Assembly: GCF_963576615.1 (NCBI RefSeq)
Contig: NC_088711.1
Coordinates: forward strand, 1,240,001 to 1,304,000
Reading direction: 5' to 3'
Source of the DNA: Watersipora subatra
Taxonomy: Eukaryota; Bryozoa; Gymnolaemata; Cheilostomatida; Watersiporidae
DNA length: 64,000 nt
The position numbers were made by a program, and so were the translations under genes. This document shows, piece after piece, positions 34,152 to 44,800 of the stretch. A model generated the notes under the pieces. It was not told the origin of the DNA, searched no databases, and was given only the letters and a program-made list of their open reading frames with translations. Every line of letters starts with the position of its first letter. Positions within the stretch are counted from its first letter, which is position 1.

Positions 34152-37100
34152 CATACAGCCAAACATGGATAACTCGTCCAAGGATAGCTCGAACACATGG
34201 TTAATTCGAACGGTTTCTTTGGGCCGTTCCCACGTAATGATAAATTGCTATAGATAACTCAAACTCAACACTGTTAACTCGAACTGTTTTTTTTCCCAAC
34301 GGCTACCGAAACGGTTGTTATCGTTTTAGAAAATCACTTTATTCCAAGCCATAGAGGTACACCTCAACTTTTCGTAATTCGTAAGCGTCGTTATTACTAC
34401 CATCGGCAAAATATTTTTGTCAACGACTTTTCTAAAGGTTTGGTGAAATTTGATTTATACCAAACATCCGCTTAGCGATCGCCCTTCGGAAGCAAGGTAA
34501 AGTGAGGTAATCTTTGCATAAACTTCAAGAAAAATCGGCAAAATTGATCGTGGGTAAAACGCTCAAAAGAAAAATATGTCTTTTCTTTTGAGCATTTCAA
34601 CAACGATCAAGTTTTGCCAATGTCAATCTAAAAAACGTCCTGGCAATAACATCACCTCAAACAGCAAACCAATCTCAAGTGATAGAAAAATCTCTATACT
34701 TTTTGATAAAAACGTTTTAAACTTTACATTAGAAGCATTTAATTTGAAACAAGCCATTTGTGCTTTTGATTTATATTATAGTTTGTATATGTACTGATGT
34801 CTTTTCTTTTGAGCATTTCAACAATGATCAAGTTTTGCCAATGTCAATCTAAAAAACGTCCTGGCAATAACATCACCTCAAACAACAAACCAATCTCAAG
34901 TGATAGAAAAATCTCTATACTTTTTGATAAAAACGTTTTAAACGTTACATTAGAAGCATTTAATTTGAAACAAACCATTTGTGCTTTTGATTTATATTAT
35001 AGTTTGTATATGTACATGTATCTACTAATAAATAAGTAAATACATGGACTTGTGACAGTGCTCTGATAATTCGAACACTTTCGCTCGGTCCCATGATGTT
35101 CGAGTTATCCATGTTTGACTGTATATGTATATATATACATATATATATACATATATATATACATATATGTATATATATATACATATATGTATGTATATAC
35201 ATATATGTATATATACATATATATATGTATATATACATATATACATATGTATATATGTATATATATACATATGTATATATATACATATATACATATGTAT
35301 ATATGTATATATGTACATATGTCTGGTCCCTTATATGCATATGTATATATATACATATGTATATATATACATATGTATATATATACATATTAGTTGAATG
35401 CCCGGCGTTGCCCCGGGTGATAGAAGTCTTTGCAAAGAAACTTTATTTTTGTTTAACATATAATAACAGTTACCATTTTAACTTTCTAACTACATATCAT
35501 GACAAAAGTGTTTCGTGCAGGACAAATAAATTAAAAAAACACAACTATAAAAGGGTTTAAATGTAAATGTAAAATAATTAGCAAGTAATAGCTAAATTGA
35601 GTCTATTTTGTTACAATTACAATAAAAGATGATTTGGCAATGATACAATTAATACGAACAGAGAGAAAATAAAAATTTGAATATGTTGAATTAATAATGA
35701 AAATTCATGCATAGAAGCGTGTGCGTATAAAAAAGGTTACTGTTCCAGCAGAAGCTATCCATTAAAACTTTGAATTTGACGATACTGGTACCTCTCGATA
35801 CTGGTACAAATGTAAAAATGAGATATTGTACTGTCTTTGTCTGACCAAACGGAGAGGCTATTTCTACTCAAGATAATACAATTGTCAGCATGAAAAGAAT
35901 TGGCTTTGACTGTGATTTAGCAATTGAAACCTTACGAAAAACCGGAAATAAAAGTTTACAAAAACTCGAAAAAGAGTTCATAGAGTTTCAATTAATACGT
36001 CATTTCGGGTGTGAAACCGAGAAAAGAGTGTATATGTTATGTAGTAACAGCTATGAATTGTAAGAGCTTTCTTAGTCTCGTGGTTAGAGAATTGGACTGC
36101 AAGCCTGCGGTTGCAATCTTTGTGAGTTCAAGTCAAGCAGAATGCAAACTTTTAATAGCTATAGCTGGACATACCACATGACAGACAGATGACAAACTTT
36201 GAGATATATACATATATAGATGTGTTGCAAGGGTTGTGACAGTCCCTGATGTAAAGGCAATGTTGCCGCCTTGCAGTAATGATAATTTAAGAATAGGAGA
36301 AAACTAACTCCTCCAAGATGCTATTGAGGTCTAGCATAAACTGACAACAGCCACATAAATCAGCAACATTTCATTGCTTTAGTTTGGCAACAATAGGCAG
36401 AAAGTACTATCTCTTTGCAATATTACTACAAATCTTAAATTATCTCACATGTATTTTTTTCTCAAGTCACAAATCAGATGAGTAGGTGATATCTGGATTG
36501 AGCCTGATCGTCATAGTCTCTCCATGACTATAAACACCTTGTAACTTCTTACAGAAGCGAGTCTCCACGACAAAGCAAAACGAGACTGTGATGCAGTATC
36601 TCCCAACCCATCAGACATACTTACATTGTCCTGTTTCATCAGGTAATAGTAAGGCCATTCCTAGTACAGTGCACCACACGGGTTACGAAGTTCCCGTTTT
36701 ACGGATTTTTCGCCCTACGATATGGAACACGTTTTTTCGTCCCTCCATACAGCAACATTGCACCATACGACATCAACAAAAATTTCTCTCAAAATTCAAA
36801 TTGGGTGGTCGGTATGCTGAATACGTCGGAATAATAAATATGTCGGAATAATAAAGATGCCGATATGCTACTCGCTTAACCCTTTCGTGGGCGAATTTTC
36901 AAAACTAAATCAGACTCCCATGGGCGAATTGATTTTCCAAAAAATCAATTTTTTCCAAAAGGTTCATACACTTTTCTGTGTGTTATTATGTGCATATCTC
37001 TATGTTTAAAGGTGCATATGTATACATGTATATGTCCATAGACATATATATATATATTATAAACAAATAAAAATGTATAACATAAAATATATGCTTTTCA

Positions 37101-40100
37101 TAATAATTGTCTATTTACGAATGATATTTTCGAAAGCATTCTCTTTTACAAAGGCCCACATCACAGTCTTTGCACCATGTACTTATTCGTGTAACAAAGA
37201 GCTCCCACAAAAATGTACTTCCTGGATTGACAGGCTCAAAAAACTTTTCAAAATACTCTACTGGTTGAGCATCTACTGGAGTAAATACTGGGCCTGTCAC
37301 TGCTATAAACTGCTGAATTGTAGGAGATTTATCTCTGTTTATGTTGGTTATATTCTTCCAGGCACTGGCATCACTCCTACTCACATCCTCATCATTACTG
37401 CTACCAGCCTTTTCATCACTGTCACTTCTAGATGTAAAGTCATTACAATCACAATTCAAACCTAATTCACTGTCATCTCTTGCTACTAAATATAAAAAGT
37501 CACTGTCATCTCTGAATCTCTTAGTAATTTCGGTACTAGTACTTGCTTTATGAGAATAATCTCGGGAGGTTCTTTTAGAAGTCGCCATGACGGTAAACTA
37601 AAGTCAAACTCTCGAAAAATTCGGTAAATAAAAGCTAAAACCGAAGCAAGAAAAATAAAAGTTGATAAATTATTTAGAACAATTTTCTAATTTTTTTCGA
37701 AAGTTTATTTATTAATCACTGCTAAAAACGATCGTTTTTTTTCAACCTTGAAGTCAATTTTTGAGGCTAACTGAAACTACTATATCGTAGCTTGCTATTG
37801 GTAAAAAAAGTAAACAAAAAACGGCATTTAGCTAACCAGAAACGGCAATAATAAAATACGTTACCGAAACGACAAAAACGTCGCACTGCCCATTAGCAGC
37901 CGTATCGCAAAGCGACAAAAACGTCGCACTGCCCACGAAAGGGTTAAGTCCCTCTCACAACATCTGAGAAAGACACGATGCTCTCCCTTTCTCTCAGTTC
38001 AGCATTATTTGCTATTAGTTATAGCGAAAACAAAATCGGAAACAGGTAATACAAATCAAGACGATGCCAAAATTAATGTTCAGTTTAGCAAAATACATAC
38101 TAAAACCTAGCTTCAAGTGTATGTTTAGTAAACTAAATTCATTTAAGTTAAATTTAACGTTTATGTTATACATCTGTCTCAAAGATAAGAGTTCCATACG
38201 ATTCACACTGTACACGGTAATGTGGCATTTTATTGCAGACCATAACGACTAAATAGTAAATGCATTATAGTTTCCGTAGGTAGCTATAGCTATTAATGTG
38301 AATATATGTACAGTATGTATATAAAATTGTAATGCTTTTTACCAGAGGGTGTTTGCATTAGACAGTTATTATGGGTTCCTATACCACTCTATATGACACT
38401 TTCGTCTTACAATGCCAACACTGGAACGAATTAATGTCGTATAATAGATGGGTCATGATCTCAGAAACCATGGTTAAGTCGGGTGTGTGAGATTTGGAGT
38501 TAGCTAAACAAACAGAAGGAAGAAATTTTCACAGTTATTTTGCAAAAAAACTTTTGATTCTAACTTAATTACAGCAGATTTTATGGTCAATAAACTGAAT
38601 GCATGTTTACCATTAGTGCTAAAACATAGTTCTGAGAAAACTCGTGTTAAAGTTTGAGAAACGAAAACCAATGCACAATTTTGATTACATTTAAAAACGT
38701 CATAGCAACCAATATCAACAAGTTTTGATATTTATCTAGATTTTTGTATTTATATCCAAAAAAAACTATGCTGAGATTGAAAACCTAAACGGGTTTTAGC
38801 TGGCTGTCATAAAAATAGCTGTATATCCATCAGAAAATGTATTACTTAATTTTGCAGATATTAAAAACGGCTTGGCAGTATCGCGATTTTTGACAGAGCC
38901 GTAGTACCACCAACAAAGTCTTTAGAAAAATAATAACACTAACATATTGCACACCATCGGACACTATATACTCCAATCTTGTATATTCGAATAATTATTC
39001 CTATAATTAAATATTTTAATAATCTTATAATATCAAATAATTATTATATTTAAATATTATAATAATCTTCTAAGAATTGTTAGGAAAATATCATTGTCAT
39101 CCCCTTTACTTTCACTGTTTTTGACATCAGTTGGAATACCAAAGTACTCATTATAAGTGTCCAAAATGTCCGAGTTAACTTCAAAATCGGCAAAAAAGAA
39201 ACGATTACTTTTATCGGACGCCATTTTTTAGTACTTTCTGTTTAGCATAGCAATGATTTTAAGGGGTTTTTCCGAGGGTTGGAGACTTTTATTGGCTAAA
39301 CTGACTTCAGATTTAGAAAGATCCCTCTTTGATTGGTCAGGATGCATGTGTTACAAAAATCGTTAGGCCTACCAATATTATAAATTCAGTTAGTGCAGCT
39401 TCAGAGTCGGATAACTCAACTTCTTAATTTGCGACTTAACCATGGTTTCTGAGATTGCAACCCATATACTACAATATATACCCTACAGGATGAAAATATT
39501 CGCGGAGTTGAGTTTTGCGCAAATCGCCTTTTTTCATGCATATCCGCGGACTAATTTATTCGCGGGTGAATACAATCACTCTCTATTAAGAGTTAACTCT
39601 ATTGCAGCTAGAAATAGAGTTAACCCTTCGCATGCGTACAATGCGTGTTTTGGTTTCTATTTGGCTGACAACTACGAGTCGATCATGCTAAGCTATAAAT
39701 TTCTTGCTGCCTCCAGAGATTTTTACGAATATTCATCGCTTTGGAGTCCTTTGATGAACCTACAACTTGTGGTAAGTTATGAGTTTTTTCCAAACCATTT
39801 ACTAAATTAATAATTGAGTTTTACTTTGGTTCTTTGGTAAAAGGCAATATTTATTTTTCCCTTCCTACCGCTTCGTTATTCGTTTTAGTGTGAGAGAGGG
39901 GCCCAGTAATCTGCTCGACCCTTTTGCAGTAAAGCTAATAAACGTAGACTGCGCAACGGATGGTCATCTACCCCGCGAAAATAGTAGAGCAAGCAGCTTT
40001 TTCATCATACGCGAAAGCACAATGACTGCAAGGGTGGTAGATGTCATTCCTAGAAGATCACCAATCATTCAGGGAGGTCTTGAAATTGAGGTAGAAGTGA

Positions 40101-42316
40101 CTGCAGCTACTAACGAGGAAAATATATCTGTTGTAAAAAAGGAACAATAACGCCTTTACGATCACAAATTTTTGGCCAACCGGCGAAACGTTGCAATAGT
40201 TAGCCATGAGGAGAGTTCTGATGATAATTGCCTTACCAGCCATGCAGTAGTTAGAGAATCGCCTTTAACATCTGCCCAAGACAGTGATATAGCGCTGCTA
40301 TTACAAAAAATAACTAGTCAGAGAGCCCCAGTACACGCTAGTATTTACTTATCAAGAGTATCAGTTTAATTTTATTGCCAGACAACCACCATATGGGCCA
40401 AACTGTTTTCGTTTACTCCATTCAATGTTTGTAACATTTTATTTGTATTTGAAATATTGTATTTGTACACTCCAGTTTGTAATTAATTATAATATATTTA
40501 TACATAAACTAATTCATAAGCTAAGCATAATTCACGCTAAGCTATAAATTTTTGGCTTCATCCAGAGGTTTTCATGAATGCTCATCAATTTAGAGGCCAT
40601 TGGTGAACCAACAACTTGTGGTAAGTTATGAGTTTTTTCAACGTAAAGAACTGCAGGAGATTTTTTTCGATGATTTTTCTTGATGCCAAGTTCCGAATAC
40701 CATGTGTCAACCTTGAATAACTTTGTAAAGAAGTGTGATGCATTAGCAATGGGGTTAATTCAAATTTTTTTAAATCAATGATTTAAAAGTATTTAAAACT
40801 CGGTTACGTTTACTGCTTCTGCCTAGCGACTGGTTTTTAATTTGCGACAGTAGTTATTCTCTCTTGTGTTTAAAAATAGAACGAACTATTTGCGAAATTT
40901 AATAATTCGCGGAATCGTTTGTTGGTGAAATCGCGAATTATTAAAACCATCGAATATTTTCATCCTGTTGGGTATACCACTACATAATGTCATAACGTGA
41001 TGTCACACAAAAAAACTTACTATTGACAGCCACCCATTCATTCAAGTCCTCCCCCTCGGGTAATGAAACGGCTAGCCGGAGATTGCCGCTGCCTAAAGTG
41101 GCAGCAGCATGCTTCATCAAATCATATTGGTGACTTCCTTCGGGAATGTTTTTCTTCGGCTTGAAAGTCTTTGTGTTGCGGGCACTACCACTGTTAAAGT
41201 CAGATGTAGAAACTTGAGTAAGAAGCATTGCATATTTTAAATCTCGTCACTACTCCAACTCACCCCTAAAAGGTTGCTACACCCCTACTCAGCCCTAAAG
41301 GTTGCTACACCCCTACTCACCCCTATAGGTTGCTACACTGCTACTCATCCCTACAGGTTGCTACACCCCTACTCAGCCCTAAAGGTTGCTACACCCCTAC
41401 TCACCCCTACAGGTTGCTACACCCCTACTCAGCTCTAAAGGTTGCTACACCCCTACTCACCCCTACAGGTTGCTACACCCCTACTCAGCCCTAAAGGTTG
41501 CTACAACCCTACTCACCCCTACCGGTTGCTACACTCCTACTCAGCCCAAAAGGCTGCTGCACCCTACTCACCCCTAAAGGTTGCTATACTCCTACTCAGC
41601 CCAAAAGGCTGCTGCACCCTACTCACCCCTAAAGGTTGCTATACCCCTACTCATCCCAACAGGTTGCTACACTCCTACTCAGCCCAAAAGGCTGCTGCAC
41701 CCTACTCACCCCTAAAGGTTGCTACACCCCTACTCACCCCAACAGGTTGCTACACTCCTACTCAGCCCAAAAGGCTGCTGCACCCTACTCACCCCTAAAG
41801 GCTGCTACACCCCTACCGGTTCTACAATGTTCAAATAACAATAAGTATTACTTTACAAGGTTCAAAGTTATGAAACGCAAATAGACCAGTACAAGTGGTG
41901 GTTGTACGTGTAGGAACAAATGGAAGACCTTCCTTAGAATTTATCCAGGCGCTATGGCAAAAAAACAGCAAAATCAATGCAAAAGAAAACCTGAACTGAG
42001 TGAAAGTGAAAAAACAGGCTATGATAATTAGAATAAAAATGTAAAAAACACTAAATATAAAACAAAAGTAGAAAACTTATTTTAAGTTAGACTAGTTCCA
42101 AATTTCCCACATCAGCTCCACCTTCATCGCCTCTTATCGTCGCCTCAAAAGTAATCGTCTTCTCATCTTTCATTAGAATGAAACCCTCAAGCTATTCGCT
42201 CAGGGTTATTTTACAGCAAAACAGGAAACGAGGCTGGGGTTGAGTTGTTAAATATACAGCTATACATTCCCCAGCCTAACCTGTTCTGGTAATAAAGTAT
42301 GTATGATGAATTCTCA

Positions 42317-42366
<50 letters not shown>

Positions 42367-44698
42367 AGCTGCGCTCTTAATGCACAGGTTATGGTGTGAA
42401 ATAATGTTAAAGTACTTTAAAATGTGAGTCTCTATTCATGGATGGTTGAGAGATTAGAGTTGCCCCGATTTTGGTATCGGAATCGGTGCCGATATGGGTG
42501 TTAAGTATCTGAACCCGTATCGGCCAATCTTTTGTTAAAAAACTTCAGATACTTTTAACAAATCAACTGTTTAGTAGAAAATAGTATTTTAGTCTGCTAC
42601 ACTAATAAAGATCATCAGCTGCAAGTTCCTTGCTCTTACCTAATAAATTCTGGGCCTGTAACACTATTTATTTCATGCCTATAGCCTGATCAACATCAAC
42701 ACACCTGATGAACCTTTTTGCTTTAGTCAGGACGTGATCACAAAGTGTGATATTTCCCAATTACAGCGATGAGATTAATTGCAACCAATCACAAACGAGA
42801 TAACAAAGGAAACAAGAATGCAGTGTAATATTTCTATTTAATAGCATTACCAAAGTAATTTGAGCAGACGATGCATGAAAGTTATATATAGAAGAAAGAC
42901 TTCACTTCATTATCACAGAGAGAGCTGTACCACTAACAGTAATTACTATTACAAATTACAAAAAATATGGATTTTTTTGTTACTACATGCACAGTATGTC
43001 AGTATGTGAATATATATACGTATATATATACATGTATATATCTTTCCATAAATACAAACAAATAAATACATTAATATTTATATTTTTTATAATAAAATGA
43101 GCAATTATCTATGCAACACAAACAATCTGAATCGGTATCCAAATCGGATCATTTTTCAATAATAATCGGTATATCGGATCGATATCTGAATCGGCTGGTG
43201 AATTTAGAATCGGAGCATCACTAGTTGCTATTCCCTAGATTTCAGAACTCCGTTAATTTGATTTCCAAACTGTCTTTGGGAATAGATTGTGGACAAAAAA
43301 CAGTTCACATGGTAAAATGTATCTTTACATTGCTCCAACAGAAAATCTCATAATGGCTTGGTTTCCTCTGTTGAGGTCTGACTACACAACCATATTATTG
43401 AAAATCACAATAAAAAATTAGCAATATTCGTAAGATAGTGAAATCGACCAATGCAGAGGGTTCAGCATTCTTGTGAGCATGATCCGAATTAGAGATCAGC
43501 CAGTTGGTTTGTTTTATTAACATTAAATCATAAAATAACAAGATGATAGAAAAAGTAAGGACCCAGTGTAAGGAGGCTTTCAAGATTCAGACTTATTTTA
43601 GACCTAAAGTTAGATGAACAGCCATAGGACAAGCTAACTACACAATCCTTCTAAAAACACTTGAGTTCCGTTTCAATTAAAGACTAATTGACACGGGCAG
43701 CTTTCATTGTTTTTTTATAAGTAAATCAGACACGCTGATTCCGATTTTGTACTCAAAATAAAGATTGGTCCACGAATTTTCAAAGTCATTTTTGTTTTTG
43801 AAGGCTTTTTTACAGCAATTCAGTATCGGTGTCGCAAACGACACAACAAGCCTCACCCATAAATATGTGACCCTAGCTTTTTAGGGACGAAAGTTGGGGA
43901 TGTTTAGTCCGATTTAGAATAATAGAGATGGGTGTCTTAAAATCCATTATTCTTTAAATGTAGCCTTCAAAATAATCTCAGTCTTTTCTGAAAGGTAGAT
44001 ATGCTATTTAACATTGCTTGCAGCTTGTTACAGAATGTTTAATAAGCTGAACATCGAGAAAAGTGAGCTCAACAAAGCGCAATTTTATCACAATCTAGCA
44101 TTGCTATCGCGCTTTTTTGAGCTCATTTTTCTCGACGTTCAGCCGATCAAACGTTCTGTAACAAGCTACAAGCAATGTTAAATAGCTTATCTACCTTTTA
44201 GAAAAGACAGATTATTTTGAAGGCTACATTTAAAGAATAATGGATTTTAAGACACCCATATCTATAATTCTAGATCAGACTAAATGTCCCCAAATCTGTC
44301 CCTAAAAAGCTAGGCTACGTCCCATATCTATGGGCTTGACTTGTTGTGTCGATGGTGTCGTTTGCGACACCAATGTTGAATTGACGTAAAAAAGCCTTCA
44401 AAAACAAAAATGACTTTGAAAGTTCATGGACCAATCTTTATTTTGGGTACAAAATCGGAATCAGCATGTCTGATTTACCTATGAAAAAACAATGATAGCT
44501 GTTCGTGTCAGTTAGTCTTTAAGGGGTGATGAGAAAAACATCTAATCACCTCTGTTTCATTACCTCAAAAACGGGAGTTGACCAACTTCAGGTAACACGC
44601 AATTACTAAAATGATCATGCGCAACATATAATTGATGTTTCAAAAAGCCTTCCAGCAGCCAGTAATAGACGTAAGAAAACTCACAAGAGAAAGCTCAT
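30622..44698 (-). CDS. MOB1: MOB kinase activator 1 (MOB1), 4 coding exons
   Basis: Exons in transcript order: 44698-44685 (14 nt), 41190-41021, 31640-31413, 30854-30622. All junctions are GT-AG with matching phases (2, 1, 1), giving 214 codons plus stop; the family is about 216 aa. Exon 1 encodes only MSFLF with a split codon. Exon 2 has [20 protein letters not shown] and [10 protein letters not shown]. Exon 3 has [21 protein letters not shown] and [17 protein letters not shown]. Exon 4 has the Zn-coordinating HIYHQHF motif, [15 protein letters not shown] and the C-terminal LQELIEKL. Family role: cytosolic co-activator that binds LATS/NDR kinases in Hippo and mitotic-exit signalling. The 9.4-kb second intron and the 3.5-kb first intron are filled with transposons. 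Repeat-free coding sequence and high conservation make the call secure. Confidence 0.95.
31985..32119. repeat. 35-36-bp tandem repeat, about 4 copies
   Basis: Units of the form ACTGATAGCTGTTACTAGTA with CATCTCTGTATGCAT tails repeat in MOB1 intron 2. Confidence 0.75.
32120..32811. other. MOB1 intron 2 sequence without recognised feature
   Basis: The 113-codon + frame at 32262-32603 shows no family resemblance and lies inside an intron on the opposite strand. I regard it as chance. Confidence 0.45.
32812..32990. repeat. TA/CATA microsatellite
   Basis: A run of TATATA and TATGTATATACATA steps directly precedes TIR element C. Frames reading I-Y repeats are artefacts. Confidence 0.95.
32991..34109. 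mobile_element. TA-flanked TIR element, copy C (inverted relative to B), with nested palindrome
   Basis: CAGTCAAACATGG ends are flanked by TA (32989-32990 and 34110-34111). Length is 1119 bp. It includes the same double-hairpin block as copy B (about 33545-33800). High similarity to B suggests recent activity of this non-autonomous family. Confidence 0.85.
34110..34155. repeat. Short TA microsatellite between elements C and D
   Basis: An AT dinucleotide run links two inverted copies of the same TIR family, placing four family termini within 2.2 kb. Confidence 0.85.
34156..35121. mobile_element. TA-flanked TIR element, copy D, with 221-bp internal duplication
   Basis: The left end CAGCCAAACATGG (one substitution) and right end TTTGACTG are flanked by TA. 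It lacks the palindromic block of B and C. A 221-bp block (starting about 34578 and 34799) is tandemly duplicated. Non-autonomous. Confidence 0.8.
35122..35395. repeat. TA/CATA microsatellite
   Basis: A 270-bp run of TATATACATATG-type steps follows element D. All ORFs in it are artefacts. Confidence 0.95.
35396..36060. repeat. Dispersed repeat with CCCGGCGTTGCCC motif
   Basis: It begins TTGAATGCCCGGCGTTGCCC and is followed by AT-rich sequence with ACATATCATGA-type motifs. The same start and downstream motifs recur at about 62424-63300. Unclassified interspersed repeat. Confidence 0.55.
36062..36165 (+). repeat. tRNA-derived SINE-like fragment
   Basis: CGTGGTTAGAG (A-box-like) and GAGTTCAAGTC (B-box-like) are spaced about 45 bp apart, as in tRNA-derived SINE heads. 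No CCA-compatible acceptor stem is evident. Confidence 0.4.
36166..36875. other. MOB1 intron 2 sequence, nothing recognised
   Basis: The + frame at 36588-36851 (87 codons) resembles no family I know and has no neighbouring exon signals. Confidence 0.45.
36880..37943. mobile_element. Non-autonomous piggyBac-type element with intact TIRs and TTAA sites
   Basis: The terminus CCCTTTCGTGGGC and its perfect inverse GCCCACGAAAGGG are flanked by TTAA (36876-36879 and 37944-37947). Length is 1064 bp. Near the right end a GACAAAAACGTCGCACTGCC block occurs twice (about 37870 and 37913), like subterminal transposase-binding repeats. It encodes one - strand ORF (37115-37588) made of the two ends of a piggyBac transposase. 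Confidence 0.9.
37115..37588 (-). CDS. PiggyBac transposase N-terminus joined to C-terminal Cys-rich domain (157 aa)
   Basis: The protein starts [14 protein letters not shown]. Residues 1-90 are Ser/Asp-rich, as in piggyBac N-terminal regions. Around residues 105-120 a VEYFEKFF motif resembles the F-x-x-F-F start of the transposase core. It then passes directly to [19 protein letters not shown], the Cys-rich zinc-finger tail that in this family binds terminal repeats. The catalytic DDD core (about 350-400 aa) is missing. The frame is free of stops for its full length, which is notable for a deletion derivative. It could be a trans-acting repressor of related elements or simply a young deletion product. 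Confidence 0.7.
   Translation of the reverse strand: MATSKRTSRDYSHKASTSTEITKRFRDDSDFLYLVARDDSELGLNCDCNDFTSRSDSDEKAGSSNDEDVSRSDASAWKNITNINRDKSPTIQQFIAVTGPVFTPVDAQPVEYFEKFFEPVNPGSTFLWELFVTRISTWCKDCDVGLCKRECFRKYHS
38450..39463. mobile_element. TIR element with GGGT...ATCTCAGAAACCATGG termini
   Basis: The left end contains ATCTCAGAAACCATGGTTAA and the right end is its inverse, about 30 bp each. No clear target duplication is visible. A short - strand frame ([14 protein letters not shown]..., about 39072-39224, 51 codons) with a good start context lies near the right end. Superfamily not assigned. Confidence 0.6.
39481..40972. mobile_element. TA-flanked TIR element carrying a HIRAN-like gene fragment
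   Basis: The left end CCCTACAGGATGAAAATATT and its inverse at the right are flanked by TA (39479-39480 and 40973-40974). Inside is a degenerate gene copy (39661-40150). A block of about 100 bp (39687-39790) containing one of its exon ends and a GTAAGT donor is duplicated at 40536-40641. No transposase is present. Confidence 0.75.
39661..40150 (+). pseudogene. HIRAN-like domain gene fragment inside the TIR element
   Basis: The first part (to about 39770) reads [17 protein letters not shown] before a GTAAGT donor. After a CGTTTTAG acceptor (about 39888) comes [11 protein letters not shown]...GHLPREN...SFFIIRES...[11 protein letters not shown]. The D-P-F-A-V-K, G-H-L-P-R-E and G-G-x-I-x-x-x-V pattern matches the HIRAN-like domain proteins that are multi-copy in many invertebrates. 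The exon phases do not join cleanly and a domain beyond HIRAN is absent, so it looks like a captured, decaying fragment. Confidence 0.55.
41249..41824. repeat. 28-bp minisatellite, about 20 copies, in MOB1 intron 1
   Basis: The unit GGTTGCTACACCCCTACTCA plus CCCCTAAA starts about 60 bp upstream of the MOB1 exon 2 acceptor. Read on the MOB1 strand each unit contains GGTGAGTAGG, a good donor-like motif. Variants include ACTCAGCCC and GGCTGCTGC forms. Confidence 0.95.
42324..42364. repeat. TA microsatellite
   Basis: About 20 AT dinucleotides. Confidence 0.95.
42472..43228. mobile_element. hAT-like MITE in MOB1 intron 1
   Basis: The left end TAGAGTTGCCCCGATTTTGG and the inverted right end (revcomp TAGTGATGCTCCGATTCTAA) share the C/TAG-G-TG-C-CCGAT pattern common in hAT-type MITEs, with further GAATCGG/CGATATCGG inverted blocks. 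An 8-bp duplication is not clear. No transposase. Confidence 0.6.
43681..44518. mobile_element. 838-bp near-perfect foldback element with TTAA target sites, MOB1 intron 1
   Basis: The two halves (about 43681-44075 and 44105-44518) are inverted copies with about 90% identity by eye, and TTAA flanks both sides (43677-43680 and 44519-44522). Termini begin AGACTAATTGACACGGGCAG. It is transcribed as part of MOB1 intron 1, about 165 bp downstream of the exon 1 donor, and would fold into a hairpin with arms of about 400 bp. No ORF. Confidence 0.9.
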
Positions 44699-44800
44699 TG
44701 TCACTCCACGATGGTGAGCCAATCAGTGCTATTCAAACCACAGAGATACGTCATTAGTTTAAGGATCTCTCTTAGTTACGAACTTTCTGTAAGAGCAATT
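44699..44800 (-). promoter_or_regulatory. MOB1 upstream region with CCAAT and CRE-like motifs
   Basis: Just upstream of the MOB1 ATG (44698) lie CCAAT (44719-44723, + strand orientation) and TACGTCA (44747-44753; TGACGTA on the gene strand, CRE-like). Promoter function is inferred from position. Confidence 0.3.

Noticed and set aside
22657..35039. The same [10 protein letters not shown]... peptide predicted at 22657, 33090, 34576 and 34797
   Set aside because: It recurs only because these are copies of one non-coding TIR element. The resemblance of MSFLL to the MOB1 start is coincidental; the real MOB1 start is at 44698.
32780..35560. Many I-Y-rich frames on both strands
   Set aside because: TA/CATA microsatellite artefacts.
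37073..37553. + strand frames of 130 and 70 codons
   Set aside because: Antisense shadows of the piggyBac-derived ORF.
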